A stretch of 64,000 nt of DNA from Syngnathus acus (GCF_901709675.1 NC_051089.1:16858008-16922007), one strand, 5' to 3'. Numbered from the stretch's first letter, positions 1 through 17,896 are shown. Notes: generated from the sequence alone by a model not told the origin. Program-made: numbers and translations.

Positions 1-689
1 TGATCATCCCACAAATGCACATTCCTTAATAATGTCCCATGAAAGAGTGAGCCATAGGCTTTCCAATATCATAAGATTTATTCCCAAGAGTAAAAACAAT
101 TAAATATTCTACCAAACATATTTCCATAGTTTTTTTGTGTAATGCTAGCAGATACTGTTTCACACCTCTAAGTGGTTGGTAACTGGGATAAACTGTGATA
201 GGGGATATAGATAAAGGAAAATGTAGACTGAACTTGATTTGGACTTACAGTAAATTGTGTGCAATTGTGTAACGGACCAGGCAAGGCAACCAAGTGCAGC
301 ACGAACTTTGTTCATTGAATAAAGGGGAAAAGGGGAGTGGAAGGCTGGAACGCTGACAGACCGGTAAGCATCGCCTACGGGCAAAGACAACAGGTGTTTG
401 TACGTGGCTGGTTGCTTGCGGGGAAGTAACAGGTGTCGTAGCAGCGTGTCAAGGGTGTGGCAGGAGAGTTGCGTTTAAGTTGGCGTCTTGATGAGTTGGT
501 GATGAGGAACAGGTGGCAGGCAATGAGCGCTGATTAATGTGTGGCGTAGCTGAGAACAATGTGCGTCAATGGGGCGTAGCTGTGCGCCAGGGAAATGCAT
601 TGACCAATGTGCAGGTGGAGCGGGAGCGGGAGCGGGATAAATTGCCACAAAAAGAGAAACAATAGAAACGATAGAGCACTGCTGAACTT
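1..689. other. MEGF11 intron 3, no gene seen
   Basis: AT-rich to about 270, then a GC-richer stretch (about 274-640) that looks like an old interspersed repeat of unknown class. The open frames here have no recognisable protein features. Confidence 0.5.
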
Positions 690-958
690 GTCCGCCTCAC
701 CGTTCTGAGGGTGTGGGTTTGGTTCCACCTCTGGCCCTCCCTGTGTGGAGTTTGCATGTTCTCCCCGTGCCTGCGTGAGATTTCTTTGGGTTCTCCAGTT
801 TCCTCCCACATCCCAAAAACATGCTTGGTAGGCCGATTAAGCACTCCAAATTGCCCATTAGTGTGAGTGAGTGTGCGGATGGTTGTTTGTCTCTGTGTGC
901 CCTGCGATTGGCTGGCTGGTTGCACGCCCATGGGGGACAAGCGGAACAGATGAATGAA
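690..958 (+). repeat. tRNA-derived SINE, 5'-truncated
   Basis: It begins near the B-box-like GGTTTGGTTCC and runs through the body shared with the copies at 22945, 34080, 43180 and 59400 (GTTTGCATGTTCTCCCCGTG, CACATCCCAAAAACATGCTT, GCCCTGCGATTGGCTGG). The A-box segment is missing or degraded. Confidence 0.8.
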
Positions 959-1301
959 TTTGTGTGTGTATGTATACAGGACTGTCTCAGAAAATTAGAA
1001 TATTGTGATAAAGTTCTTTACTTTCTGTAATACTATTAAAAAACAAAAATGTTATACATTCTGGACTCATTACAAATCAACTGAACTATTGCAAGCCTTT
1101 TATTATTTTAATATTGCTGATTATGGCATACAGGTTAAGAAAACTCAAATATCCTATCTCAAAATATTAGAATATCATGAAAAAATATACTAGTAGGGTA
1201 TTCAACTAATCACTTGAATTGTCTAATTAACTCGAAACACCTGCAAGGATTTCCTGAGCCTTGAAAACACTCAGCTTGGTTCAGTAAACTAAATCACAAG
1301 T

Positions 1302-2256
1302 ATGGGGAAGACTGCTGATCTGACTGCTGTCCAGAGGACCATCATTGACACCCTCCATCAGGAGGGTAAGACACAAAAAGAAATTTCTCAAAGAGCAAGC
1401 TGTTCACAGAGTGCATTTTCAAAGCACATCCACAAAAAGTCTGTTGGAAGGGGGAAATGTGGCAGGAAACGCTGCACAACCAAGAGAGATGACCGCAGCC
1501 TTAACAGCATTGTGAAGAAGAGTCGCTTCCAGAATTTGGGGGAGCTTCAAAGACAGTGGACTGAAGCTGGAGTGCAGGTATCAAAAGCCACTGTTCACAG
1601 ACGTGTCCGGGAAATGGCCTACAATAGCTGTATTCCCATGGTCAAGCCACTTCTGAAGCGTCTGACTTGAGCTATAGAAAAGAAGCACTAGACAGTTGCA
1701 GAGTGGTCCAAAGTCCTCTTTTCAGACGAAAGCAAGTTTTGTATTTCATTTGGAAGTCAAGGCGCCAGAGTCTGGAGAAAGGCTGGGGAGGAGCAAAATC
1801 CAAGTTGCTTGAAATCCAGTGTGAAGTTCCCACAGTCAGCGATGGTTTGGGGAGCCATGTCAGCTGCTGGCGTTGGTCCAGAGTAGATGCAGATTTTAGA
1901 GTACTACATGCTTCCATCTGCTAAAAAGCTCTATGGAGATGATGATTTCATTTTCCAGCATGATCCGGCACCTGCCCACAGTGCCAAAACCACCAGTAAA
2001 TGGTGTACTGCCCATGGCATTACTGTCCTCGATTGGCCTGCCAATTCCCCTGACCTGAACCCCATAGAGAATTTGTGGGGTATTGTGAAGAAGAAGCTGA
2101 AAGACACCAGAGTCAACAATGCAAATGAGCTAAAGACTGCTAATTGAAGCATTCTGGGCATCCATAACACCTCAGCAATACCACAGGCTGATTGCCTCCA
2201 TGCCACACTGCATTGATGCAGTAATCCGGGCAAAAGGATTCCCAACCAAGTACTGA
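1302..2256 (+). pseudogene. Tc1 transposase, frameshifted
   Basis: The first segment (1302-1670) encodes the paired-like HTH region: MGKTADLTAVQRTIIDTLH, then QKEISQRASCSQSAFSKHI and a second HTH. The frame is then lost. The DDE region resumes in another frame from about 1887 with DDDFIFQHDPAPAHSA and WPANSPDLNPIENLWGIVK, the second Asp and the D34E-type motif. A further frame change near 2145 precedes the final stretch, ending at a TGA at 2254-2256. The usual length is about 340 residues in one frame, so this copy is dead. Confidence 0.9.
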
Positions 2257-2476
2257 GTGCATTAATGGATATTTTCAAATGTTTGATTTCTTTTTACTGT
2301 TATAAATCTTTTTTTTTACTTGGTCTGAGGAAATATTCTAATATTTTGAGATAGGATATTTGAGTTTTCTTAAGCTGTAAGCCATAATCAGCAATATTAA
2401 AATAATAAAAGGCTTGCAATATTTCAGTTGATTTGTAATGAATCCAGAATGTATGACATTTTTGTTTTTTTAATTA

Positions 2477-4063
2477 CCGTATTTTCCGCCCTAAAAGGCG
2501 CACCTAAAAACCTAAAATTTTCTCAAAAGCCGACAGTGCGCCTTATAGGCCAGTGCGCCTTATATATGGATCAACTGATGAATTTGTTGATCCATACTGG
2601 TTGTACACAGTGCTCTGCCAAAATGTTTCAGTACGTTTTAGTACGACTAATAAATTACAAGGTCGCATCGCTTCCCAGCATTACGGCAACTGTAGTCAGG
2701 GGGCGTCACCGAATAGCTGTTGTACCCGCGAGGCTATTTCCTGTCAAAATAGGCTGCTCTGTTAATGTTTCGAGTAAATCTACGGATCGATATGGAAGGG
2801 AAACATAGGTAAGTAGTACCAATGCGTTAGATCGAACTTTAGTCAGTTCCGATCATTTTATAGGAGATCGTTTGAGAAACGCGATTGTTTACACTTTGCT
2901 GAGGCTCATGGGAGATTGCGAGGTGAGGCTCGTGAGACTTTGCGGATGGCTAATGCTATTGCGATAGCTGCTATACGTACCAGGCTATTTCATGTCAAAA
3001 TAGGCTGCTCTGTTAATGTTTCGAGTAAATCTACGGATCGATATGGAAGGGAAACATAGGTAAGTAGTACCAATGCGTTGGATCGAACTTTAGTCAGTTC
3101 CGATCATTTTATAGGAGATCGTTTGAGAAACGCGATTGTTTACACTTTGCTGAGGCTCATGGGAGATTGCGAGGTGAGGCTCGTGAGACTTTGCGGATGG
3201 CTAATGCTATTGCGATAGCTGCTATACGTACCAGGCTATTTCATGTCAAAATAGGCTGCTCTGTTAATGTTTCGAGTAAATCTACGGATCGATATGGAAG
3301 GGAAACATAGGTAAGTAGTACCAATGCGTTAGATCGAACTTTAGTCAGTTCCGATCATTTTATAGGAGATCGTTTGAGAAACGCGATTGTTTACACTTTG
3401 CTGAGGCTCATGGGAGATTGCGAGGTGAGGCTCGTGAGACTTTGCGGATGGCTAATGCTATTGCGATAGCTGCTATACGTACCAGGCTATTTCATGCCAA
3501 AATAGGCTGCTCTGTTAATGTTTCGAGTAAATCTACGGATCGATATGGAAGGGAAACATAGGTAAGTAGTACCAATGCGTTGGATCGAACTTTAGTCAGT
3601 TCCGATCATTTTATAGGAGATCGTTTGAGAAACGCGATTGTTTACACTTCGCTGAGGCTCGTGAGACTTTGCGGATGGCTAATGCTATTGCGATAGCTGC
3701 TATACGTACCAGGCTATTTCATGTCAAAATAGGCTGCTCTGTTAATGTTTCGAGTAAATCTACGGATCGATATGGAAGGGAAACATAGGTAAGTAGTACC
3801 AATGCGTTAGATAGAACTTTAGTCAGTTCTGATCATTTTATAGGAGATCGTTTGAGAAACGCGATTGTTTACAGAGGGCTCGTTGGTTATTGGCTAGTGG
3901 ATGCATACCGCAACCCTAGTCAACCTCAGTTTGATGCAGTATAGCTTCTATTTTATGCGCCTTATAAGCCGGTGCGCCTTATATATGGACAAAGTTTTAA
4001 AATGGGCCGTTCATTGAAGGTGCGCCTTATAACCCGGTGCGCCTTTTAGGGCGGAAAATACGG
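2477..4063. mobile_element. TA-flanked non-autonomous element (MITE) nested in the Tc1 right end
   Basis: Terminal inverted repeats CCGTATTTTCCGCCCTAAAA and its complement, flanked by TA at 2475-2476 and 4064-4065. Subterminal blocks repeat the GTGCGCCTTATA motif. The other copy of the host element at 52662-52919 lacks this insertion, which defines the empty site. Most of the interior is a tandem array (2731-3872). The ends resemble those of the element at 57233-58483. Confidence 0.9.
2731..3872. repeat. 251-bp tandem array, about 4.6 units
   Basis: Units start (AGGCTATTTC) at 2731, 2982, 3233, 3484 and 3711. The period is 251 bp three times and then 227 bp, because unit 4 lacks a 24-bp segment present in the others. 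The last unit is partial (to 3872). Units are almost identical, with a GCGTTAG/GCGTTGG variant alternating along the array. Confidence 0.95.
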
Positions 4064-4121
4064 TATATTACAGAAAATAAAGAACTTTATCACAATATTC
4101 AAATTTTCTGAGACAGTCCTG

Positions 4122-4149
4122 TGTGTGTGTATATATATGTATGTATGTA

Positions 4150-4184
<35 letters not shown>

Positions 4185-4206
4185 TATATATATATACTAT
4201 ATGTAT
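4122..4206. repeat. (GT)n/(AT)n/(TATG)n microsatellite
   Basis: A compound simple repeat directly abuts the right end of the Tc1 element, so the transposon probably inserted into it; short TG/TATG runs also lie just left of position 975. Confidence 0.9.
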
Positions 4207-5500
4207 ACTGTAGTAGATAGTTTATGCATGAATGAATGAACTAACGAATGACTGAATGAAACCTGAGCAAGAAATGGTATCTATCCACAATAAAATGTTT
4301 GATACGAAGTAAATCAAAAACAATTCTGCAAAACCGCTATGAAAGCCCGTCACTTTTGATTTGAGCCTCAAGCAGCTTACTTTCTCTAGAAGAGAGGGAC
4401 CTTTCAATTTGCTCATGTTGAGAATGTGGCACAACAAAGAACCTGTCCTAATTTGTTAATGTTAGCAAAGCTAAAAGGCATCCTTTGTACGTAACAAGGC
4501 CACGGGTCGCATTCAAACCAGGAGTAGGGCACGTGCTTGTCAGGGGGTGGATGGCGGAGGCAATGCTGCACAATAGACTTGTGGGTTATTTGTCCAGATC
4601 CTACAGGAGAATCGAATTAGGTTGTTTACAAACTGTTGCTGAATAAAAACACACAAACTACTTCTCTTTAGCATCGACTCCCCCCAGGGCAACCCATTCA
4701 CTTATAAAAAAGCAGTGCTGTGCTATAGAATTTACCATCTAGGGTGGATAATTGATTTCATTTGGGATTTGGGGAAAGTACATCAGTATGAAATAAGTAG
4801 AGGAGATTAGAAAAAAGTAGAATAGATTAATCTTAAAACGATTAAATAATTTTTTGAGTTTTCTTGAAAAAAAAAATCAATTTTGTATATCACTAATTTA
4901 AACTCAGTTGAATAATTTCATTGCAAGTGTGATACCAACAGTAGGCGAAAAGGTATCTTTTGACCGCAGCCATCTCAGTCATCTTGTTTTGGTTTTAAAA
5001 TCTTTAGGGAAAGGCTCCAAAGAGAGAATAAGTTACTTAGTAAAACCTACGTACTATAGCAAAAAGTTATCCGTTTATTTAGTCATCTTCAGAAGCTTTC
5101 TTTGACTCAAATGGCTTCATGCAGACTAACAGAATGGTTTGTCTCTCAAAGGCAGTTATCTTTTGAGTTTATGTTCAATTGGATGGAAAAAATATCTGAT
5201 TAGAAACGCATGAAAGAAAATGCTTTAATGGCCCCATCTGATGATAAGGCGTTATTATTACAAAATATGTTTTTAAAAAGCCTTTGATTGTTCAATTTTC
5301 AGAACTTTCTGGCACTTCCATCTAGAGATTTGTTTGGAGAATTTGTTTTCCGCTGCTAATATATGAGTGGACAGTCTTAGTAGAAATTGGCTGACATAAC
5401 GCTGATGTGGCAGTCTCAACTCTAAAAGCAGTAAAACTGAATAACTGCTGGGTGCATGTGAGATGGCTGTTTCATGTACTATACTGTTGCTATTTATAAT
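4207..5500. other. MEGF11 intron 3, unremarkable
   Basis: AT-rich sequence with no exon, EGF-type cysteine pattern or clear repeat. I looked for the next MEGF11 exon on the minus strand and saw none. Confidence 0.5.
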
Positions 5501-5507
5501 TCTGTTT

Positions 5508-5539
<32 letters not shown>

Positions 5540-5625
5540 GCATATATATAGCATATATATATATACACAGGCACGCACGCATGCACACACACACGCACAT
5601 ACACACACACGCACATATATGTATA
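5500..5625. repeat. (AT)n and (CA)n compound microsatellite
   Basis: Alternating AT run followed by CA-rich and CGCA-rich repeats. Confidence 0.9.
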
Positions 5626-5649
5626 CACTGATGAAATGTGCTATACAAA

Positions 5650-6062
5650 TATTTTATTGTATTTGTACTTATGTTCCAGCTGCCCCAGCAGCCCCCACCA
5701 TCCCCTCCCCTCCTCAGGGAAAAAAATGGGGGTGCATGTGCTGAGCAACCAAATACAGACTGGACCAGGGTTTATTGAACAAACGCAAAACACAAACTAT
5801 AGCTGCTCGACTAGGGACGTGAATAACTGAACAGAAAGACTAAACAAGACTAGAACCGACAAGACTGCAGACGAGAAACAAGGAGACACGAGACAAGAAC
5901 AATCCGACAGGGAGTGACACGCAGACAGGACTTAAATACAAGACAGTTAACGAGAGGCAGGTGACGGCAATTACACTGGTCAGAGCACAGGAGGGGAGGG
6001 GCGAGCACACAGACACGCGAACCGAAACTATGACATTAAAACAAGGAAACGAACTGTGACAG
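5650..6062. repeat. Unclassified interspersed repeat (candidate)
   Basis: GC-richer, purine-rich stretch unlike its flanks, containing GGTTTATTGAAC and many short ACGAGACA-like motifs. There is no open frame of note and no terminal repeats were found. I suspect a retroelement fragment. Confidence 0.35.
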
Positions 6063-6215
6063 GTCTTGACATGTGCCTATGTTTTGTTCAGTCCAAACAT
6101 GAGTGCGTGTGTGTGTGCATGCGTGTGTGCGTACGTGCGCAAATTCTGCAAATTTAGCGGGCTAGGAGGATAAGGATGTTATTGTGGCACTCACCTGGTG
6201 AGTCAGTCTCCCTAG

Positions 6216-6500
6216 GTCAGTGGCTCTTAACCTAGGTTCGATCAGACCCTAGGGGTTCGGTGAGTTGGACTGTGGAGGTCCGAACATACCTGATCTATTG
6301 TGTAAATTTGTGATAACGCATATCTGAACTGGTCTCGCAAAGGCAACAGGAGAAGTCACATGATTTGCAGATGTGTAATTTGTTGTAAGTTCATGCATTG
6401 TGTTGGTTTTGTTCTTTGAACAAGGTGGATAAGTAGTGAAATATTGTGTTTCTCATTAGTGGTCAAACAAAACATGCATTCCCATAGAATTTGCACAATG
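6216..6500 (-). mobile_element. hAT MITE fragment, CAGTGGTTCTTAACC family
   Basis: Begins CAGTGGCTCTTAACCTAGG and is the reverse orientation of the family at 48385-48768 and 63450-63843 (shared GATTTGCAGATGTGTAATTTG and CATGCATTGTGTTGGTTTTG). Its other end decays about 55 bp from the donor of MEGF11 exon 3. Confidence 0.75.
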
Positions 6501-6513
6501 TAAATACAATTCA

Positions 6514-11440
<4,927 letters not shown>

Positions 11441-11653
11441 CTTTGGGAAGAAGAACATGAAAGTCAGTTAAGAAAACCTTTCGTAGGTACGGTGGGACAA
11501 ATACAAATTCTGACAGCAGTAATCAAATCATTAACAAGTTTAGGATTTAAAAGGAGGGGAAAAAGAACTTACAGGGAAACTGGAACAATAAAATACATAT
11601 GAGATCTCTAGACCACTGTATAGCTTTAAATAATGTTTCTATTTGTTGGTGAA

Positions 11654-11823
<170 letters not shown>

Positions 11824-12165
11824 TATGTCCATCCATCTATTTTCAACACTGCTGATATTGAACTGAAATTACCAGGATTTAGCAACAATAAATAAAGCCA
11901 TTTGGCACATTGTCTTCCACAAACAAACAAAAATCTCCACAGGGAACCACAAAACTCTGATGGGCAGTGTGCGAAATGAAATGCCATTGGCTGTTGGTGA
12001 ACTGATCACGCTGAATGACTATTAGCACATCAGAGCATGAAGTATAGTAGACTATGAGATAGTACAAAAGCAAGGAAATGCTCTTGAATTAAATTGATCT
12101 CAACTAAATGTTGACTTTGATTTGTCCCTGCCTAAATTATGAGTTTGTTGGGCAAGGTTCTTATT

Positions 12166-12199
<34 letters not shown>

Positions 12200-15045
12200 T
12201 ATGAAACCTCAACTGGCTGGTATGATAACCAATGAATGAATTCCTACACATTTGTAACATTTGCAGTCTTCGGAGAATAGTGAATGGCGAAATCATTCCA
12301 AAGGAGGGACTCCTTCATTGTTGTTTTCAGTATAGCAATACTTATATACCTGCGGACTTTTGTAATTTAATGCATTTATAATTCTAAGATAATGTATGTC
12401 TGTGTGAGTAAATAATTTTAATTTGCATATTCACTTTATAGTCAATTATGCGGAAACAATGAGAAGCAATTCATAGAAACCGTCTCACTGGTACTGTTTG
12501 TGAGCTCATATCTCACTTTATACTGCAGGCACATGATCATTTCTGAGAATACAAAATAGCAAATGTAGCTCTGTGAGAAGCAACAACTGCACTACTTTAT
12601 ATAAAAGTGTTTGTTAATCAGTAAAGGGAGCTGTAGCATATCATGGCTATGCAATTGGAAATAAAAAAACAAATACCTTTCAAATAATTTACTCATAATG
12701 TACATGTCTGATGTTGTTGACAGTAGCTTTGACATTTGACAGCAGAACAAGAGACAGCACCCACTCATTGCTCCATTTTTTTGTAGACACGATGAAAGCC
12801 CCAGAAAATCATGAAGGTGATGAATTCACATACTATATGCACTGGCTGCTCCCACTCGTGCTGACACTCGACAGCTGTTTGACTGCTCCCATGAGCGGTA
12901 TTACAGAAAAGAAAAATAATGGGAAGTCTGACAAACTGAGCATAGAAGATGAAGTGATATGTTATGACTTGCTGTAACAATCTATGAGTGTTACGGCTTG
13001 ACTTCTTATGGTCCTCCCTTTCTTGTGTCATGGGCATAACTTTGAACCCACACTCAAGTCTAGTCACAAGTGATAATTAGCCAATGCAAATGGTCAAGAG
13101 TATGACAACAATACAATTAAATGTACTCTATAATTGGTTCAGTTTTATTGTTATGGGATATTAAGTTTTAAATATTAACATTGGCCGCTAAGCTGCTCTA
13201 CCTAATCTTCCGTTAAAATGTGGGAAAGTGATGGAATTTCCCCTTCTTTCCCTTGAAAGCAATCCAATGATATATATATGATATAGTAGTTTAACTCATT
13301 TTAAAGGTGGCACGCGATATGTTTTTTATTTTATAATTCTTTATTTTTATCCCCTCATTCAAGTATGCAAGATAATTTTGGTTTGGAAGTGACCAGGATG
13401 CCCTTTTTCAAGCTGTTTTTCTTGGTCAGAACTGGCATTTTGTACGGTTCCTTTTCTCATTAATGTTAAAACATATCCAATACATCAAAGATCAAATTGC
13501 AAGCGGCATAATGTCAATTGTAAAGGTAGACCTCCCAACTGGTAACCCAATATACACACAATAAATAAATAAATAAATAAATGAATGAATGAATGAATGA
13601 ATGAATGAATGAATGAATGAATGAATGAATAAATAAATAAATAAATATAAGAACGTGCACTAGCTGAATCTGATCCCGAACCTTTAATGAATGTTAAACC
13701 ACCACTCCGGTTTCATTAACAATACTAATCCCAGGTTTTTCCTCCAATGTGCCACCAAAGAGCCACTAAGATCTTAATGAAATGTCTACCTGCCAGAGCC
13801 TAGCAAAGCCATCTAAACTCAGAGCTTTATTAAGGAACTGAAAGCTTCATTGACCAGTTCACTCCCCTGTGGGCTCTATGTGGCTCCATAATGATGGACA
13901 ACACCATTTTGCTGACAGTGCAAGTTTACTCGATGGTCTCTCTGGGCTCTTTGGTAGACCCAAAATTATGATGCAAAGTTTCCTGTGAGTGAGTTCAGGT
14001 AAAGGCAAAGAAAATCAGAAGCAAACAATATTTTAAAGCTATTAAAAAAAAATGGGTCATCATGCTCCAGCAGAGAACACATTGTGTTTTAGCTTCAGAC
14101 ACAAAAGATACAAGAGAATTGATTAATATATCAAATGATTCATCAAAGACATATTACCCTACTTCAGGTCTTTGGAGAGGCAAATTCTAAATTAACCAAC
14201 ACTTCTGTCAAACAGGTATAGCTTGTAAACACAATCACAAGGGGAGTGACTAGCCTATATCAAGCGAATAAACTTTATAGAATTAGTATTTATCTTGATA
14301 ACACAAATGTTGTTGAAGTTGAAGGAGACTGCCTGCTCATGTTAAATTTTGTGCAGCTTTAAGCTAAGTTTAAAGAGTTACTATAATATGGCAGTGCTGT
14401 CTTTGTAGTACATTTATGCCTGTTGGGCGTGGTTTTAAGCTTAGCTCTGGGCATTTTGGAATTGGTAACAGTTTCAAGAGAAGATAGCTAACCATCCTTT
14501 GACACCATGCTGCACCTAACGCTTGTACTACCTATATTGTCCATATGCCTAATATATCCAGTCAGAATTCTGAAGTAATATGTTGGTCATGTTTGTTAGT
14601 GTGTGGACCTTATAATTCAATACAATCAGGCAGTGTCCATGAGGTTATTAAAGTTCAAGAAGTTATTAAAGTAGTTAGTAAATCATAACCGCAGTGACAC
14701 ATACAGTTTTTTTCTCCATTGTGCACCAACCCTCGAAATCAGCCTGACCTGCCCATTCACTTCCTTTTATCTTACCTGGATCAATTGTCAAAGACAGGTA
14801 ATCAAGCCGAGGCTGGAATGATGGAATTAATAGTCATTGAGCCTGTCAATAAATTGATCAGCTTAATCCCTTCTACAATTAAGATGTCGTACTTTTGTTG
14901 CTTAAGGGGTTCTTGCATTTCACTGCCAATAGCATTCAATTATTAGCGCTTAACAAAACAGGGTCACCAAAAAATACATGAACATATCTACGGTGACAAG
15001 GAAGAAGAAAATAACGCATGGGGCTGCCTAAGAAAAACACAAACA
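11824..15045. other. Upstream of MEGF11 start exon, no gene
   Basis: No exon is recognised. It holds a T-run (12174-12200) and an AAAT/AATG simple repeat (13561-13646). 13690-13990 and 14700-14960 are complex, non-repetitive, of moderate GC and rich in TAATNN and ATTA-type motifs; they look like possible conserved noncoding elements, which is inference only. Confidence 0.4.
13561..13646. repeat. (AAAT)n/(AATG)n microsatellite
   Basis: AAAT units flank a central AATG run. Confidence 0.97.
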
Positions 15046-15047
15046 AT

Positions 15048-15262
15048 TTATTTTGCAGAATCAAGTGTGTATCATCATACCACTTAAAACCAATCGGGCG
15101 ACCATGCATGTTTTTGGGATGTGGGAGGAAACCACCCGCAAAAAACCCAAGCAGGCACGGGGAGCATGCAAACTCCACACAGGGATGATGGGAACTAGAA
15201 TCAAACCAAGAGCGTCTGAATTGTGAGGCGGACGTGGTAACCGGTGCACCACCGTGCACTAA
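15048..15262 (-). repeat. tRNA-derived SINE, 3'-shortened
   Basis: Reverse orientation: TGGTGCACCGGTTACCACG at the head (A-box side), TTTGATTC at the B-box position, then GTTTGCATGCTCCCCGTGCC and CACATCCCAAAAACATGCAT. The body ends early compared with the copy at 22945. Confidence 0.85.
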
Positions 15263-17840
15263 TACTGATAAAGACCCTCGTGTTGACATCAACTGCCACA
15301 AGACACACAAACTGATGGCTGCCCCAAAACAAGAGCTCACCATAAGAATCACCGATCATGTCATGTTCTACCTAAAAAAATGGGGCACTTAAGGTTGAGA
15401 GAGCTTCTTCCACTGTTCTTTCTCTGCCTGCAAACCATTCAAAGGTCCAGGATGAAGCCTTTGAATGTGGTTCATAATCTAGTTTATGGGCTAAGGAAAA
15501 ACAGTAGGCTGTGGGAAGCTGAGCTACACGTAGACCCCCACAATGACAACTCCTGGATGGAACATTATTCTGCTCAAATCGACATTATCATTAAAGCATT
15601 GTTTTACCCCCCCCAAAAAAATACGTTTTGAGTTTTGTAAAATAGCCATACATCTCTTCTTATTCGTTGACTTTCTACATGAAAAATTTATGACAATCCC
15701 AACCTAAAAGAAACTATTACATTTTCCATCTCATTCCACCAAATCTGTCCACTATGAGTAGGAAGCAGAGAATTTTCATGATTGTCCTGATTTCCCTGGC
15801 CTGATGTTTTATTGAGGTTAGCGCATTACTAAAAATCCACCACGCTTTCCAAAACTTTGCAGTGTTAATGAATGGTGCACATACGGCATGGACAATGCTG
15901 CGTAATGAGTACAAACCAACTAATGACTACGGGTTACTTTCCCTTTCAAACAAATCTTGAATCGGGTTGCCGTCTGCAGAACATAAATAGTTGATATGGC
16001 TTGACTGGTTTCTGAAACAATGGGTGCCCCATTTTCCTTGCTTACTCGCTGATAGTGCGACCAAAGTCTATTGCGGAAGGTAAACACACAGGGCTGAAGT
16101 GAGTAGCGACAGGCAGTAGGATGATCAAACAGGGTGCATCTCGTCACTGCAGTTCGCACCAAAACTCTAATGACATTCAAAACTTCATTAAAGTGATGAA
16201 ACCTCTGGAAGTAAGTCAGGACATAAGAGTGTGAAACCGGTACGGTTCATCGCATCAAAAGTCCTGCTTTCTTTGTAAGGCCATTTTATTTAATGCCTGA
16301 TTTGAATGGCATTTATGTCTTAAAGAGCAGTCACACATAAGGAGGCAAAGACATTGAGCTTTTCTGAAGTTCTTTAGGAACAAACAACTGATGCAAACTC
16401 TCGACACCTCAGTCGGCACTTTTCTCCCGAGAGCCCCGCTATGTCAGCTGCGTGATTCATGAGTGAAATCTGTCAGGCAGTCAAGGTGCTGTAGCCTGTG
16501 AGCTATTTCTAAAGCCTTTGCGCAACTCACATAAGTTACCCGCTGTAATTTGTCAGGCAGGCTGGACCTTCCACCCACTTTGATATTGATTAAAGGCCTA
16601 AGTATGGTGCTGATTAAGCACAGGGCATTTAAGGATCAATTTGGTCTGTATCTGACCGGATGGATTTTGTGTACACGTACACAATATATCCATGAACAAT
16701 TTGACTGTGCCTAAAAATAATACTTGAAATTTCCTGCAACAATAATAACTTTGCAAATTAGAGCCAAATCAAAATCGAGTAAAAATTGATGTTCCTTGGC
16801 GAGGAGTGTTAGAACAAATGTGTATAACAAGAGATAGTGTAAACAAAGTACCTTGGTAGTATTTAACAAACTCATACACCAAACAAGGCTATTTCACTTC
16901 TCATTACACATGCATTCAAGGGAGAATCATTCAACAAAGAATAGGACATCTTATACATACATACATACATCTTATAAGATGTTCATAAAGGCTCATTATG
17001 TATTCTACTGTGAATCTCTGCTTTTCAAGGGAAATGTGCTGGTGCGACAAACTCTAAAATCGGTGGCAAAAAACAAGCAGATTTACACCTTCCAGAAAAA
17101 TTAACTCAATCACACAATTGTGTATTTATTAAATACGTACGCTTTATATACATGAAAATTATGACTGATTTCAAATATGATGTTACATGACACAACAACT
17201 GCATGCAAGTTAGTAAAATAAAATGTTAAAAATTGAAAGCCCTAAATATTGTACAATTTGGAAGATAACCATTTTTTAAATGCCATTGAAGTCTAATACG
17301 AAAAAAAGTCACTTAAAAGAGGTTTGCGACATTAAATCGGCACATTTGTTTTGCTTTTTATGGGGTCTTTTTTTTTTTCTGGCAATTAATTCCAATTGTT
17401 GACTTTTTCAATCAAAGATAATCATTTCATATTTTAGCTTTAGACATTACATTAGTAGTTCTTCTTTTAGACATGGTCATGAATTAGATGTCTAATGTGC
17501 ATCTGTGATGGCACCCTCATTCACGAATATGGTTATGAGAATGTTGAGAAAAATATGCCTTAGCATTGCTTTGACTGTGGTTAACTTATTTTCACACTTA
17601 TAAGACCGTTAAGATTATTAAAATGTTGCTGAGAACATTGACATTACATTGAATAAAAATTACAGTGGTGACAATTTGACTTCAGAGCAGGTACTGTTTC
17701 ATATGAAAAAAACAATCGTAAATCTAAACAAAGAATCAGATTCTGGGGCAGATTTCTTTAAATGTGATCCTTCATGAGCTGAAAAGCATAAATTGCATGT
17801 GTTACTGTTTTCAAAATATATTATCAGTTTTAGTTGGCAT
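15263..17840. other. No gene seen; candidate noncoding element at 16400-16690
   Basis: Short open frames lack splice support or motifs. 16400-16690 is compositionally complex with TGATTCATGAG, GATATTGATTAAAGG and GTGCTGATTAAGC motifs, suggestive of a regulatory element near a developmental gene. The rest is AT-rich. Confidence 0.35.
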
Positions 17841-17896
17841 CTATCCATCCATCCATCCGTCCATCCGTCCATCCATCCATCCATCCATCCATCCAC
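17841..17896. repeat. (ATCC)n microsatellite
   Basis: Tetranucleotide run with two GTCC variants. Confidence 0.97.

Larger units (their letters stand above)
977..4121 (+). mobile_element. Tc1-like DNA transposon with a nested insertion
   Basis: The ends are inverted repeats starting CAGGACTGTCTCAGAAAAT and closing with its complement. The left end is flanked by TA (975-976); the right flank has drifted to TG. The inverted repeats are long (about 200 bp): left 977-1180, right about 2330-2476 continued at 4066-4121 after a 1.6-kb insertion. The middle carries a broken Tc1 transposase. The element sits in MEGF11 intron 3. Confidence 0.92.

Noticed and set aside
2731-3872. Possible CRISPR-like array because of regular repeats
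   Set aside because: 251-bp units without spacers in a vertebrate genome; a tandem satellite-type repeat inside a MITE.
4222-4437. Possible next MEGF11 exon on the minus strand
   Set aside because: No EGF cysteine spacing and no splice sites in phase with exon 3.
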